The notes under the pieces: generated by a model | What the model saw: the letters and a program-made list of their open reading frames with translations, nothing else | Told to the model about the DNA's origin: nothing | Databases searched by the model: none | In this document: piece after piece, positions 48,292 through 57,020 of the stretch | Layout of the letters: every line of letters starts with the position of its first letter | Position numbering within the stretch: position 1 is the stretch's first letter | Assembly: GCF_020404845.1 (NCBI RefSeq) | Contig: NZ_JAIOJZ010000032.1 | Span: forward strand, 17,594-81,593 | DNA: 64,000 nucleotides | Origin: Streptomyces hyderabadensis | Lineage (GTDB): Bacteria; Actinomycetota; Actinomycetes; Streptomycetales; Streptomycetaceae | Direction: 5' to 3' | Program-made: the position numbers and the translations under genes

Positions 48292-50434
48292 GCGGGCCGC
48301 CCCCGGACGCGGGCACCCCCGCCGACAGGATCCGGTCCGGCCGGATCGGCAGGTGGCGGTGGCGTACGCCGGTCGCGTGCCAGACGGCGTTGGCGACGGC
48401 CGCGGCGGCGCCCACGACGCCGATCTCGCCGACGCCCTTGATGCCCACCGGGTCGTCCGGGTCGGGGTCGTCCACCCAGTCGGCCTGGACATCGCCCACG
48501 TCGGCGTTGGTGGCCACGTGGTAGCCGGCGAGGTCGGGGGCGTAGAGGGCGCCGCTGGTCCGGTCCCGGACCGCTTCCTCGTGCAGGGCCATGGAGATGC
48601 CCCAGACCATGCCGCCGACGAGCTGGTTGCGGGCGGTGAGGGGGTTGACGATCCGGCCGGCCGCGAAGATGCCGAGCATGCGGCGCACCCGTACCTCGCC
48701 GGTGGCGGGGTCCACGGCGACCTCGGCGAACTGCGCGCCGAAGGAGTGCCGCTCCTTGTGGGCGAGGGCGCCGAGGGCCTCGGTGGTGTCGGACCGTACG
48801 GTGATGCCCTCCGGCGGGATCGCCGTGCCGAGGGCCAGCCGCTCCCGCAGTTCGCGGGCTGCCTCCCGGATCGCCCAGGCCCAGGAACGCGTGCCCATGG
48901 AGCCGCCTGCGATCATCGCGGGTCCGAAGTCGCTGTCCCCGATCCGGACCCTGACCCGGTCGGGGGCGACCTCCAGGGCGTCGGCGGCGACCAGGGTGAG
49001 CGCCGTACGGGCGCCGGTGCCGAGGTCGGCGGCGGCGATCCGCACCGTGAAGCCGCCGTCGGCCTGCGCGGTCACGACGGCCGTGGAGGGACCGGCGCCC
49101 GCGTGGAAGGAGGCGGCGGCCGTGCCCGTGCCCAGGAGCCAGCGCCCCTCCCGGCGCCGCCCGGGGCGCGGGTCGCGCTCGGCCCAGCCGAACCGCCGGG
49201 CCCCCTCGCGGAAGCAGGCGTCCAGGTTGCGGCTGCTGAAGGGCAGGCCGGAGACCGGGCCGGCCTCGGGTTCGTTGCGCAGGCGCACTTCGACCGGGTC
49301 GATGCCGCAGCGCTCGGCGAGTTCGTCGAGGGCGGACTCGATGGCGAAGGACCCGGGCGCCTCGCCCGGCGCGCGCATGTAGGTCGGCGACGGCACGTCG
49401 AGGGCTACGACCTCGTTGGCCGTGTGGTGGGCGTCGGCGTCGTACATCACCCGGGCCACGCCCGCGCTGGGCTCGACGAACTCGTAGACGGTGGACGTCT
49501 GGTTCAGCGAGCGGTGCTCCAGGGCGCGCAGCCGGCCGTCGGCGTCGGCGCCGAGCCGCACGCGCTGGAGGGTGGGGCTGCGGTAGCCGGCCAGCGAGAA
49601 CATCTGCCGCCTCGTCATGACCACGCGCACCGGGCGCTGCAACTCGGTCGCGGCCATCACGGCGGCGACCTGGTGGGCGCGCAGTCCCTTGCTGCCGAAG
49701 CCGCCGCCGATGTGCTCGGAGCGCACCCGCACGGCGGAGGCGTCGAGGGAGAACATGTTCGCCAGTTCGCTCTGGATCCAGGTGGTGCCCTGGTTGGAGT
49801 CGACGACCTCCAGCCGGCCGCCGTCCCACCGGGCCGTGGCGGCGTGCGGCTCCATCATGCTGTGGTGCTCTTCGGGAGTGGTGTACTCCTCGTCCACCAC
49901 GACGGCGGAGGCGGCGAGCCCGGCCGCGAGGTCGCCCTTGGCGGTCTCGCCGGGCATGACCCCGCCGGCGGGGTGGGCACCCGGGGCGCCGGTGGTGAGC
50001 ACGGTGTCGTGCGGTTCCTCGTCGTAGGTGACGACGAGGGCCTCGGCGGCCTCCCGGGCCTGCTCGGGCGTCAGGGCTACGACGAGGGCGACCGGCCAGC
50101 CCGCGTGCGGCACCCGGTCGTGCTGGAAGACGGCGGCGGTCGGGTCCGGAGGGGTGCCCAGCATGCCGATGTAGTCGGTGTCGACCCGCGGGGCGTTGCC
50201 GTGGTGCAGGACGGCCAGTACGCCGGGCATGGCGAGGACGGCCTCGGTGTCGAGGGAGCGGATGCGTCCGCGGGCGACGGTGGAGAGGACCAGCCAACCG
50301 TGGGCGAGGTCGGCGAAGGGGATCTCCCCCGCGTAACGGGCCGCTCCGGTGACCTTGTCGCGGCCCTCGACGCGGGTGTGCGGGGTGCCGACGACGCCCC
50401 TGAGCGCCGTGGGGCCGGTGGTGGCGGTGGTCAT
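48284..50434 (-). CDS. Molybdopterin-binding subunit, PaoC-like aldehyde oxidoreductase
   Basis: A 716-residue large subunit of a xanthine oxidase-family hydroxylase. It begins with the a/b hammerhead domain (RGVVGTPHTRVEGRDKVTGAARYAGEIP) and has Moco-binding segments EHIGGGFGSKGLRAHQ, YMRAPGEAPGSFAIESALDELAE and GGSMGTRSWAW. The catalytic Glu is in GIKGVGEIGVVG near the C-terminus. Size and companion subunits match E. coli PaoABC (YagTSR) rather than true xanthine dehydrogenase. The reaction expected is oxidation of aldehydes, often aromatic, to acids. It is translationally coupled to the FAD subunit (ATGA) and to the XdhC-type chaperone. Confidence 0.92.
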   Translation of the reverse strand: MTTATTGPTALRGVVGTPHTRVEGRDKVTGAARYAGEIPFADLAHGWLVLSTVARGRIRSLDTEAVLAMPGVLAVLHHGNAPRVDTDYIGMLGTPPDPTAAVFQHDRVPHAGWPVALVVALTPEQAREAAEALVVTYDEEPHDTVLTTGAPGAHPAGGVMPGETAKGDLAAGLAASAVVVDEEYTTPEEHHSMMEPHAATARWDGGRLEVVDSNQGTTWIQSELANMFSLDASAVRVRSEHIGGGFGSKGLRAHQVAAVMAATELQRPVRVVMTRRQMFSLAGYRSPTLQRVRLGADADGRLRALEHRSLNQTSTVYEFVEPSAGVARVMYDADAHHTANEVVALDVPSPTYMRAPGEAPGSFAIESALDELAERCGIDPVEVRLRNEPEAGPVSGLPFSSRNLDACFREGARRFGWAERDPRPGRRREGRWLLGTGTAAASFHAGAGPSTAVVTAQADGGFTVRIAAADLGTGARTALTLVAADALEVAPDRVRVRIGDSDFGPAMIAGGSMGTRSWAWAIREAARELRERLALGTAIPPEGITVRSDTTEALGALAHKERHSFGAQFAEVAVDPATGEVRVRRMLGIFAAGRIVNPLTARNQLVGGMVWGISMALHEEAVRDRTSGALYAPDLAGYHVATNADVGDVQADWVDDPDPDDPVGIKGVGEIGVVGAAAAVANAVWHATGVRHRHLPIRPDRILSAGVPASGGGPHA

Positions 50435-51419
50435 CGGGCGGTCTCCTCGGCGAGTTCGGTCAGCACGGCCACCACGAGGTTGCGCATGAGGGTCACCTTG
50501 TATCCGTTGTCGGGCAGCGGCCTGGCGGCCGCCAGTTCGGCGTCCGCGGCGGCGGCGTAGGTCTCGCCGCCGGCCGGGGCGTCGGTCAGCACGGCCTCGG
50601 CCGCGCGGGCCCGCCAGGGCCGGGAGGCGACCGCGCCGAGGGCCAGCCGGGCCTCGCGCACGACACCGTCCTCGACGTCGAGCGCCGCGGCGACCGAGCC
50701 GATCGCGAAGGCGTACGAGGCGCGCTCGCGCACCTTGCGGTAGCGGGAGCGGGCGGCGACCGGGGCGGGCGGCAGGGTGACGCCGGTGATCAGCGCGCCG
50801 GGCGGCAGGGCGGTCTCCCGGTGCGGGGTGTCCCCGACGGGGAGGTAGAAGTCGGCCAGCGGCAGCTCGCCCGGCCCGTCGGGGGTTTCGTAGCCGACGA
50901 CGGCGTCGAAGGCGGCGAGGGCCACGCCCATGTCGGAGGGGTGCACGGCAACGCAGTGGTCGGAGGCGCCCAGGACCGCGTGGTTGTGGTGCTCGCCGGT
51001 GAGCGCGGAGCAACCGCTGCCGGGGGCCCGCTTGTTGCAGGGTTTGCTCAGGTCGGTGAAGTAGCCGCAGCGGGTGCGCTGGAGGAGGTTGCCGCCGACC
51101 GTGGCCATGTTGCGCAGCTGGCCGGAGGCGCCGGCCAGGACCGCCTGCGCCAGGGCCGGGTAGCGGCGGCGCACTTCGGGGTGGGCGGCGAGGTCGCTGT
51201 TGGTGACGGTGGCGCCGATGCGCAGGCCGCCGTCCGCGGTCTCCTCGATGCCGTCCAGGGGGAGTCCGCGGACGTCGACGAGCCGGGCGGGGCGCTCGAC
51301 GCCGGTCTTCATCAGGTCGACGAGATTGGTCCCGCCGCCGAGGAAGCGGGCGTCCGGGTCGGCGGCGAGCAGGGCCACGGCGCCCAAGACGTCGTCGGCA
51401 CGCTGGTATCCGAACTCCC

Positions 51420-51423
<4 letters not shown>
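50431..51423 (-). CDS. FAD-binding subunit with extra Fe-S insertion, PaoB-like
   Basis: A 330-residue medium subunit with the FAD motif FLGGGTNLVDLMK (about residues 28-40) and ATVGGNLLQRTRCGYF. After this lies an insertion with four cysteines (C119, C129, C138, C157) in the pattern RCGYF...PCNKRAPGSGCSA...DHCVAVHPSD. The same arrangement binds an additional [4Fe-4S] cluster in E. coli PaoB (established) and is absent from many xanthine dehydrogenase FAD subunits. It shuttles electrons between Moco/2Fe-2S centres and the acceptor. It overlaps both flanking genes by ATGA. Confidence 0.93.
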
Positions 51424-52022
<599 letters not shown>

Positions 52023-52135
52023 GATCAGCCTTCTTTGGTGTCTGGTGACCGGGAAAACTGGCTGTAGGCAGTGGAGTGGGGGCATGGGTGGGGGGCCGTG
52101 GGCCGCTGTCCGCCGGTAGAGTGGGCCGGGCAACC

Positions 52136-52177
52136 GGACAACTGTCCACTCACTGGAAACGTAACGGACAGTTGTCC
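52136..52177. promoter_or_regulatory. Twin TetR operator between pao-type operon and tetR
   Basis: GGACAACTGTCC (52136-52147) and GGACAGTTGTCC (52166-52177) are reverse complements of one another, each with GGACA/TGTCC arms, and start 30 bp apart, about three helical turns. They lie 113 bp from the oxidoreductase start and 45 bp from the TetR start. Confidence 0.75.
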
Positions 52178-52222
52178 GCTTAGCAAGGTCGGTATTCGGC
52201 CACGCACCCGGAAGGAGGACGA

Positions 52223-52813
52223 GTGCCGCAGTCGAAGAAGGACAAGCCGGACACTCCTCTGCGCTCGGACGCCCAGCGCAACCGCGAGCGCATCCTGGCC
52301 GTGGCCACGGAGGAGCTGACGCAGTGCGCGAACGCCCCGCTGAGCGGCATCGCCAAGAAGGCGGGGGTCGGGCAGGGCACCTTCTATCGCAATTTCCCGA
52401 ACCGCGAGGCGCTCGTCCTGGAGATCTACCGCTACGGGATGCAGCAGGTGGCCGACGCCGCGCCCGAGATGCTGGCCACCCGGGAACCGGACCGGGCGCT
52501 GCGCGAGTGGATGGACCGCCTCGCCGAGTTCGCCATGACCAAGGCGGGTCTGGCGGACGCGATCCGGTTGGTCACCAGCGCACCCGGAGCGCCGGAGAAA
52601 CCGCGCCCCACGCCGCTGGAGGACGCGGCCGAGCTGCTGCTCCGCGCCAACCACGAGGCGGGCACGATCCGGCCCGGACTGACCGGGGACGACTTCTTCC
52701 TCGTCCTCGGCGGGCTGTGGCTGGTCGCTCCCGGGGAGGACTGGCAGTCGCGGGTCACCCGGTTCCTGGATGTCGTCATGGACGGCCTGCGGGCCGGAGC
52801 ACCGGGCCGGTGA
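52223..52813 (+). CDS. TetR-family transcriptional regulator
   Basis: A 196-residue repressor with N-terminal HTH NRERILAVATEELTQCANAPLSGIAKKAGVGQGTFYRNFPNREALVLEIY (about residues 20-69) and a C-terminal SbtR-like ligand domain. The GTG start follows GAAGGAGG. It is divergent from the aldehyde oxidoreductase operon with two matching operators between, so it almost certainly represses that operon and itself, released by an aldehyde or aromatic effector. Its 3' end overlaps the convergent response-regulator gene by 38 bp. Confidence 0.93.
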   Translation: MPQSKKDKPDTPLRSDAQRNRERILAVATEELTQCANAPLSGIAKKAGVGQGTFYRNFPNREALVLEIYRYGMQQVADAAPEMLATREPDRALREWMDRLAEFAMTKAGLADAIRLVTSAPGAPEKPRPTPLEDAAELLLRANHEAGTIRPGLTGDDFFLVLGGLWLVAPGEDWQSRVTRFLDVVMDGLRAGAPGR

Positions 52814-53564
52814 CCGCGCCCCGGAAGCGGTAGCGGCGCTCGGGCCGGCCCGCCACGCCGTAGCGCAGGGAGACCTCGGCGCTGCCCACGGTGTGGAAGT
52901 ACTCCAGGTAGCGGCGGGCGCTGACCCGGGAGATGCCGGTCAGCGCCGCGCACTCGCTGGCGGACAGGGTGCCGTCCGCCTCGCGCAGGGTGCGCTCCAC
53001 CAGGTCCGCGGTCTCCACGCTCATCCCCTTGGGCAGCGCGGGGACCGGTGCCGCCTGTGCCGCGGCCCCGGCCAGTACCCGGTCGACGTCGGCCTGGCTG
53101 CGCACCACCGTGCCGAGCAGCCGGCCCCGCTGGACGGCGTAGCGCTCCAGCCGCACCCGCAGGTCCTCGAACTCGAAGGGCTTGAGGAGGTAGTCGACCA
53201 CGCCGTGCCGCACGGCGCCGCGCACCGCGTCCGCCTCCCGGGCGGCGCTGATGACCATGACGTCGCAGTCGTGGCCCGCGGCGCGCAGCCGTGGGATGAC
53301 GTCGAGGCCGAACACGTCCGGCAGGTACAGGTCGAGCAGGACCAGGTCGGGGCGCAGTTCCCCGACGGCGGCCAGCGCCTGCTCCCCGGTGCCGGCGACC
53401 CCGACGACCCGGAAGGGCTCGACCCGTTCGACGAACGCGCGGTGGACCCGGGCCACCATGAAGTCGTCGTCGACCACGAGCACGCCGACCGGGGCGGCGG
53501 CACAGGTCGTCTCCGGGGGCGCGGCGGTCGCGGTCGCGTCGGACGTGCCGCTCGTAGCCGTCAT
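52776..53564 (-). CDS. CitB/DcuR-family response regulator
   Basis: A 262-residue response regulator. The receiver domain (about residues 25-145) has the acidic pocket VLVVDDDFMVARVHRAF, phosphoacceptor Asp in DLVLLDLYLPDVFGLD, and Lys in DYLLKPFEF. The C-terminal output domain (about 180-245) has the HTH SASECAALTGISRVSARRYLEYFHTVG, typical of the CitB/DcuR/DpiA group. Its ATG overlaps the kinase stop codon. With the kinase it should activate the divergent tctCBA genes in response to a carboxylate. Confidence 0.93.
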   Translation of the reverse strand: MTATSGTSDATATAAPPETTCAAAPVGVLVVDDDFMVARVHRAFVERVEPFRVVGVAGTGEQALAAVGELRPDLVLLDLYLPDVFGLDVIPRLRAAGHDCDVMVISAAREADAVRGAVRHGVVDYLLKPFEFEDLRVRLERYAVQRGRLLGTVVRSQADVDRVLAGAAAQAAPVPALPKGMSVETADLVERTLREADGTLSASECAALTGISRVSARRYLEYFHTVGSAEVSLRYGVAGRPERRYRFRGAVTGPVLRPAGRP

Positions 53565-55207
53565 GGTGCTGCTCCTTCCGCCACCGCGTCGGTGAGGTGG
53601 CTGACGGTCATGCGTGCGGTGAACATGGCCCCCTCGGGGGTGTTGGTCACCGAGATCTCACCGCCGTGACGTTCGCAGACCAGCCGGGTCAGCGCCAGGC
53701 CGATGCCCCGCTCGCCCTGCCGGGCGGCCTTGGTGGTGAAGCCGTGCGAGAAGACCTCCCGGGCCAGTTCGGGCGCCACTCCGGGCCCGGAGTCGCGGAC
53801 CACGATCTCGACGCTGGCGGCGTCCTGCCGCAGCTCGACCTCGACCCAGGCCTCGTGCGCGTCGTCCAGGGTGGCGGCGGCGTCCACGGCGTTGTCGACG
53901 AGGTTGCCGAGGACGGTCGCCACGTCGGCGGCGTCCGCCGGCTCCAGGCGGTCCAGGGCCGTGCGGTCCGAGACGCGCAGGGCGACCCGGCGCTCGGCCG
54001 CGAGGGAGGACTTCGCGGTGATCAGCGCCGCCACGGCGGTGTCCCGGACCCGGCGGCTGAGGGTGACGTCCAGGGACTGGCGGCGCTGGTTGAGCCCACG
54101 GATGTAGCGCACCACCTCGTCCTGCGCGCCGATCTGGATGAGCCCGGAGATGGTGTGCAACTGGTTGGCGAACTCGTGGGCCTGGGCGCGCAGCAGCTCG
54201 GAGGTGGAGCGGAAGGAGCCGATCTCCCGCTCCAGGCGGGCCAGTTCGGTGCGGTCGCGCAGGGTGGTGACCGAGCCGAGCGGGCGGCCGTCCTTGGTGA
54301 CGGTCATGCGGTTCATGACCAGCACCCGGCCGTGGCGGACGACGACCTCGTCGCGCGGATCGGCCGTTTCGGAGGCGGCGCCGGCGAGGACGTCGCGCAG
54401 CCGGCCGTCGATGCCGAGCCCGTCCAGGCTCTGGCCCACGCAGTCGGCGGGCAGGTCGAGCAGGCGGCGGCCCATCTCGTTGACCAGGGTGAGCCGGTGC
54501 TGCGGATCGAGGGCGACGACGCCCTCGGCGATGCCGTAGAGCATGGCCTCCCGGTGCTCGGCGAGGCCGGCGATCTCGCGCGGCTCCAGGCCGAGGGTCT
54601 GCCGCTTGACGCGCCGGGCCAGCAGCCAGGAACCGGCCACGCCGAGGCCGCTGGCGATGCCGAGGTAGGCGAGGAGGTAGGAGGAGGCGCCGCTCAGGCG
54701 CTGCCACACCGTCGGATCGGCCTCGCCGACCATCACCGTGCCGAGCCGGCGGCCGAGGGTCTGCCGGGTGGCTCCGAGCACCGGGACCTGGGCGACGAGC
54801 TCCCGGCTGCCCTGCACCGTCAGCGGCCCCGACCAGCCGCTCGACACCCCGGCGCCCTTCCCGCGCGGCAGCCGGGCGCCGATCAGCGTGGGGTCGGTGG
54901 AGCTGACGACGCGGCCGTCGGCGTCGGCCACCGTGACGGAGGTGACCCCGGACTGGGTCTGCGTGGAGTTGACCAGCGGAGCGAGGGCTTCCTGCGGCAC
55001 CGGGCGCAGCAACTGGCTGCGCACCAGCGGCGTGGCGGCCAGCTGCTCGGCCAGGGCGGTGACCCGGCGGCCCTCGACGCGGTTGAAGGTGGCCCTGGAC
55101 TGGGCGAGCGAGACGGCGGCCACCGCGAGCAGCACGACCACGACGATGGCGAGCTGCAGGACCAGCATCTCGCCCGCGAGGGTCTGACGGCGGAAGGTGG
55201 GGGCCAC
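53561..55207 (-). CDS. CitA/DcuS-family sensor histidine kinase
   Basis: A 548-residue membrane sensor kinase. TM1 spans about residues 14-35, an extracytoplasmic PDC/CitA-like sensor runs to about 175 (RVVSSTDPTLIGARLPRGKG is typical of citrate/C4-dicarboxylate sensors), TM2 about 178-198, then a PAS domain (about 215-320) and the kinase core. The phosphorylated His is H344 in AHEFANQLHTISGL, and the ATPase shows NLVDNAVDAA, DSGPGVAPEL and GFTTKAARQGERGIGLAL. It starts at GTG and overlaps the response-regulator gene (ATGA). Divergent tctCBA is the likely target. Confidence 0.95.
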   Translation of the reverse strand: MAPTFRRQTLAGEMLVLQLAIVVVVLLAVAAVSLAQSRATFNRVEGRRVTALAEQLAATPLVRSQLLRPVPQEALAPLVNSTQTQSGVTSVTVADADGRVVSSTDPTLIGARLPRGKGAGVSSGWSGPLTVQGSRELVAQVPVLGATRQTLGRRLGTVMVGEADPTVWQRLSGASSYLLAYLGIASGLGVAGSWLLARRVKRQTLGLEPREIAGLAEHREAMLYGIAEGVVALDPQHRLTLVNEMGRRLLDLPADCVGQSLDGLGIDGRLRDVLAGAASETADPRDEVVVRHGRVLVMNRMTVTKDGRPLGSVTTLRDRTELARLEREIGSFRSTSELLRAQAHEFANQLHTISGLIQIGAQDEVVRYIRGLNQRRQSLDVTLSRRVRDTAVAALITAKSSLAAERRVALRVSDRTALDRLEPADAADVATVLGNLVDNAVDAAATLDDAHEAWVEVELRQDAASVEIVVRDSGPGVAPELAREVFSHGFTTKAARQGERGIGLALTRLVCERHGGEISVTNTPEGAMFTARMTVSHLTDAVAEGAAP

Positions 55208-55297
55208 GGCGGACTCGTTCTCGGATCACGGGGGGCGGGGGTGCCGGGTCGCCATCATGGCGCCCACCTGCGGCGAGGGAAAGGGATGTGCCTGCTT

Positions 55298-55358
55298 CGC
55301 AATGAACCGGCGATCCGACGGCGACGTCCGGCACACGGTTTTGGCGACCGCAATGAAC
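55298..55358. promoter_or_regulatory. Paired direct repeats in the tctC upstream region
   Basis: CGCAATGAAC occurs at 55298-55307 and 55349-55358, 51 bp apart (about five turns), 130-190 bp before tctC and 90-150 bp before the kinase gene. They are candidate response-regulator sites in this 283-bp gene-free interval. Confidence 0.45.
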
Positions 55359-55490
55359 ACAACCTCCCTTGGTTCCGCAAGGAAGACAGACGGCGAGCGC
55401 GCGGGCACCATGTGGCCCACGTCACCCCCCCACGGGATTCCCCCACCGCTCCACCCAACCGCTCTACCCAACCGACAGGTGGTGTCATAC

Positions 55491-56477
55491 GTGCGCCTGC
55501 GCACCCCCCTTGCCCTGCTCGGGGCCGCCGTGCTCGTGCTGGCCGGACCGCCGTTGCTCTCCTCCGGCGACGACTCGGACTCCGGCACCCAGATCCCGGG
55601 CCTGCGTTTCATGGTTCCCAACACGCCCGGCGGCGGCTACGACATCACCGCCCGCACGGCCGCGAAGAACGCCGAGGACGCCGGGCTCACCCACAGCATC
55701 GAGGTGTTCAACCTGCCCGGCGCGGGCGGCACCGTGGGCCTGAGCCGGCTGGTGAGCGAACACGGCAACGGCAAGCTCGCCATGTCCATGGGTCTCGGCG
55801 TCGTCGGCGCCGTCCGCTCCAACCACGCCCCCAAGACCCTCGCCGACGCCACGCCGATCGCGCGGCTCACCGAGGAGCAGGACGTCGTCGTGGTCGCCAA
55901 GGACTCGCCGTACAAGACGATCGACGAGCTGATCGGCGCCTGGAAGGAGGATCCGGGGAAGATCCCGGTGGGCGGCGGTTCGTCGCCGGGCGGGCCCGAC
56001 CACCTCGCGCCGATGCTGATGGCGCAGGCCGCCGGGATCGAGCCGAAGTCGGTCAACTACATCCCCTTCGACGGCGGCGGCGAGCTGCTCGCCTCGATCC
56101 TCGGCAACAAGGTCGGCTTCGGGGTCTCCGGCGTCGGCGAGTACCTGGACCAGATCAAGGCCGGCGAGCTGCGGGTGCTGGCGGTGACCGGTCCCGAGCG
56201 GGTGGACGACCTCGAGGACGCGCCGACCCTCAAGGAGTCCGGCTACGACGTGGACTTCACCAACTGGCGGGGCATCGTCGCCCCGCCCGGACTGTCCGAG
56301 GCAGAGCGCAACAAGCTGATCCGCCTGTTCGAGGAGCTGCACGACTCGCCCGAGTGGAAGAAGTCGATGGACCAGAACGGCTGGGACGACGCGTTCCTCA
56401 CCGGCGACGAGTTCGGCGACTTCCTGGACGCGCAGGACGAGCGCGTGGTGTCGGTGCTGAAGGAGCTGGGACTGTGA
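55491..56477 (+). CDS. tctC: Tripartite tricarboxylate transporter substrate-binding protein
   Basis: A 328-residue solute-binding protein of the TctC/BugD type. The N-terminal signal is RLRTPLALLGAAVLVLAGPPLLSSG (no lipobox cysteine). The mature domain begins GLRFMVPNTPGGGYDITARTAAKNAEDAG (about residues 38-66), where the GGGYD loop binds the carboxylate, and continues with KSVNYIPFDGGGELLASILGNKVGFGVSGVGEY. GTG 55491 and GTG 55482 are both possible starts. The stop overlaps tctB (GTGA). It delivers citrate or a related carboxylate to the TctAB membrane complex. Confidence 0.93.
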   Translation: MRLRTPLALLGAAVLVLAGPPLLSSGDDSDSGTQIPGLRFMVPNTPGGGYDITARTAAKNAEDAGLTHSIEVFNLPGAGGTVGLSRLVSEHGNGKLAMSMGLGVVGAVRSNHAPKTLADATPIARLTEEQDVVVVAKDSPYKTIDELIGAWKEDPGKIPVGGGSSPGGPDHLAPMLMAQAAGIEPKSVNYIPFDGGGELLASILGNKVGFGVSGVGEYLDQIKAGELRVLAVTGPERVDDLEDAPTLKESGYDVDFTNWRGIVAPPGLSEAERNKLIRLFEELHDSPEWKKSMDQNGWDDAFLTGDEFGDFLDAQDERVVSVLKELGL

Positions 56478-57019
56478 CGACGCGGACCGAACTCCCCGAG
56501 GACCACGAGAAGCCGGCCGCCGGCCGCCGCTCGTGGCTGCGCGACCACTCCGAACTGGGCGTGTGCGCCCTGCTGCTGGCGCTCGGTGTGCTCGTGCTGA
56601 CCGACGCGCTCACCATGGACGTCGACATCACCCAGCGCGGCCCGGTCGGCCCCAAGACCGTTCCGGTCGTGGTCGGCATCGGCCTGTTGGTGATCGCCGC
56701 GCTGCTCGCCGTCGACGTGCTGCGCGGCGGCCGGGGCGAGGCCGAGGGCGGCGAGGACGTCGACCTGTCCGAACCGGCCGACTGGCGCACGGTGCTGCTG
56801 CTGTCCGGGATCTTCCTCGGCGCCGCCGCCCTGATCGAGCCGGCCGGCTTCCCCGTCGCCGGGGCGCTGCTCTTCTGGGGCGCCGCCTTCGCGCTCGGCA
56901 GCCGCCGGGTGGACCACGATCCGCTGATCGCCGCGGTGCTGTCCCTGATCACCTATGTCGTCTTCGACAAGCTGCTCGGCGTGCCGCTGCCCGGCGGTCC
57001 GCTGATGGGAGTGCTCTGA
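56474..57019 (+). CDS. tctB: Tripartite tricarboxylate transporter small membrane subunit
   Basis: A 181-residue TctB-family membrane protein with four hydrophobic helices: LGVCALLLALGVLVLTDA, TVPVVVGIGLLVIAALLAV, TVLLLSGIFLGAAALIEPAGFPVAGALLFWGAAFALG and PLIAAVLSLITYVVFDKLLGV. The GxVGPKTVPVVVG stretch is a family marker. It pairs with TctA to form the channel. Its GTG overlaps the tctC stop and it ends one base before the tctA ATG, so the three are tightly coupled. Confidence 0.92.
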   Translation: MTTRTELPEDHEKPAAGRRSWLRDHSELGVCALLLALGVLVLTDALTMDVDITQRGPVGPKTVPVVVGIGLLVIAALLAVDVLRGGRGEAEGGEDVDLSEPADWRTVLLLSGIFLGAAALIEPAGFPVAGALLFWGAAFALGSRRVDHDPLIAAVLSLITYVVFDKLLGVPLPGGPLMGVL

Positions 57020-57020
57020 C

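Noticed and set aside
53597..57019. Open frame of 1140 codons on the plus strand
   Set aside because: It runs antisense through the kinase gene and only its end coincides with tctB. The translation is low-complexity (Gly/Asp/His/Arg rich), as expected for a shadow frame in high-G+C DNA.
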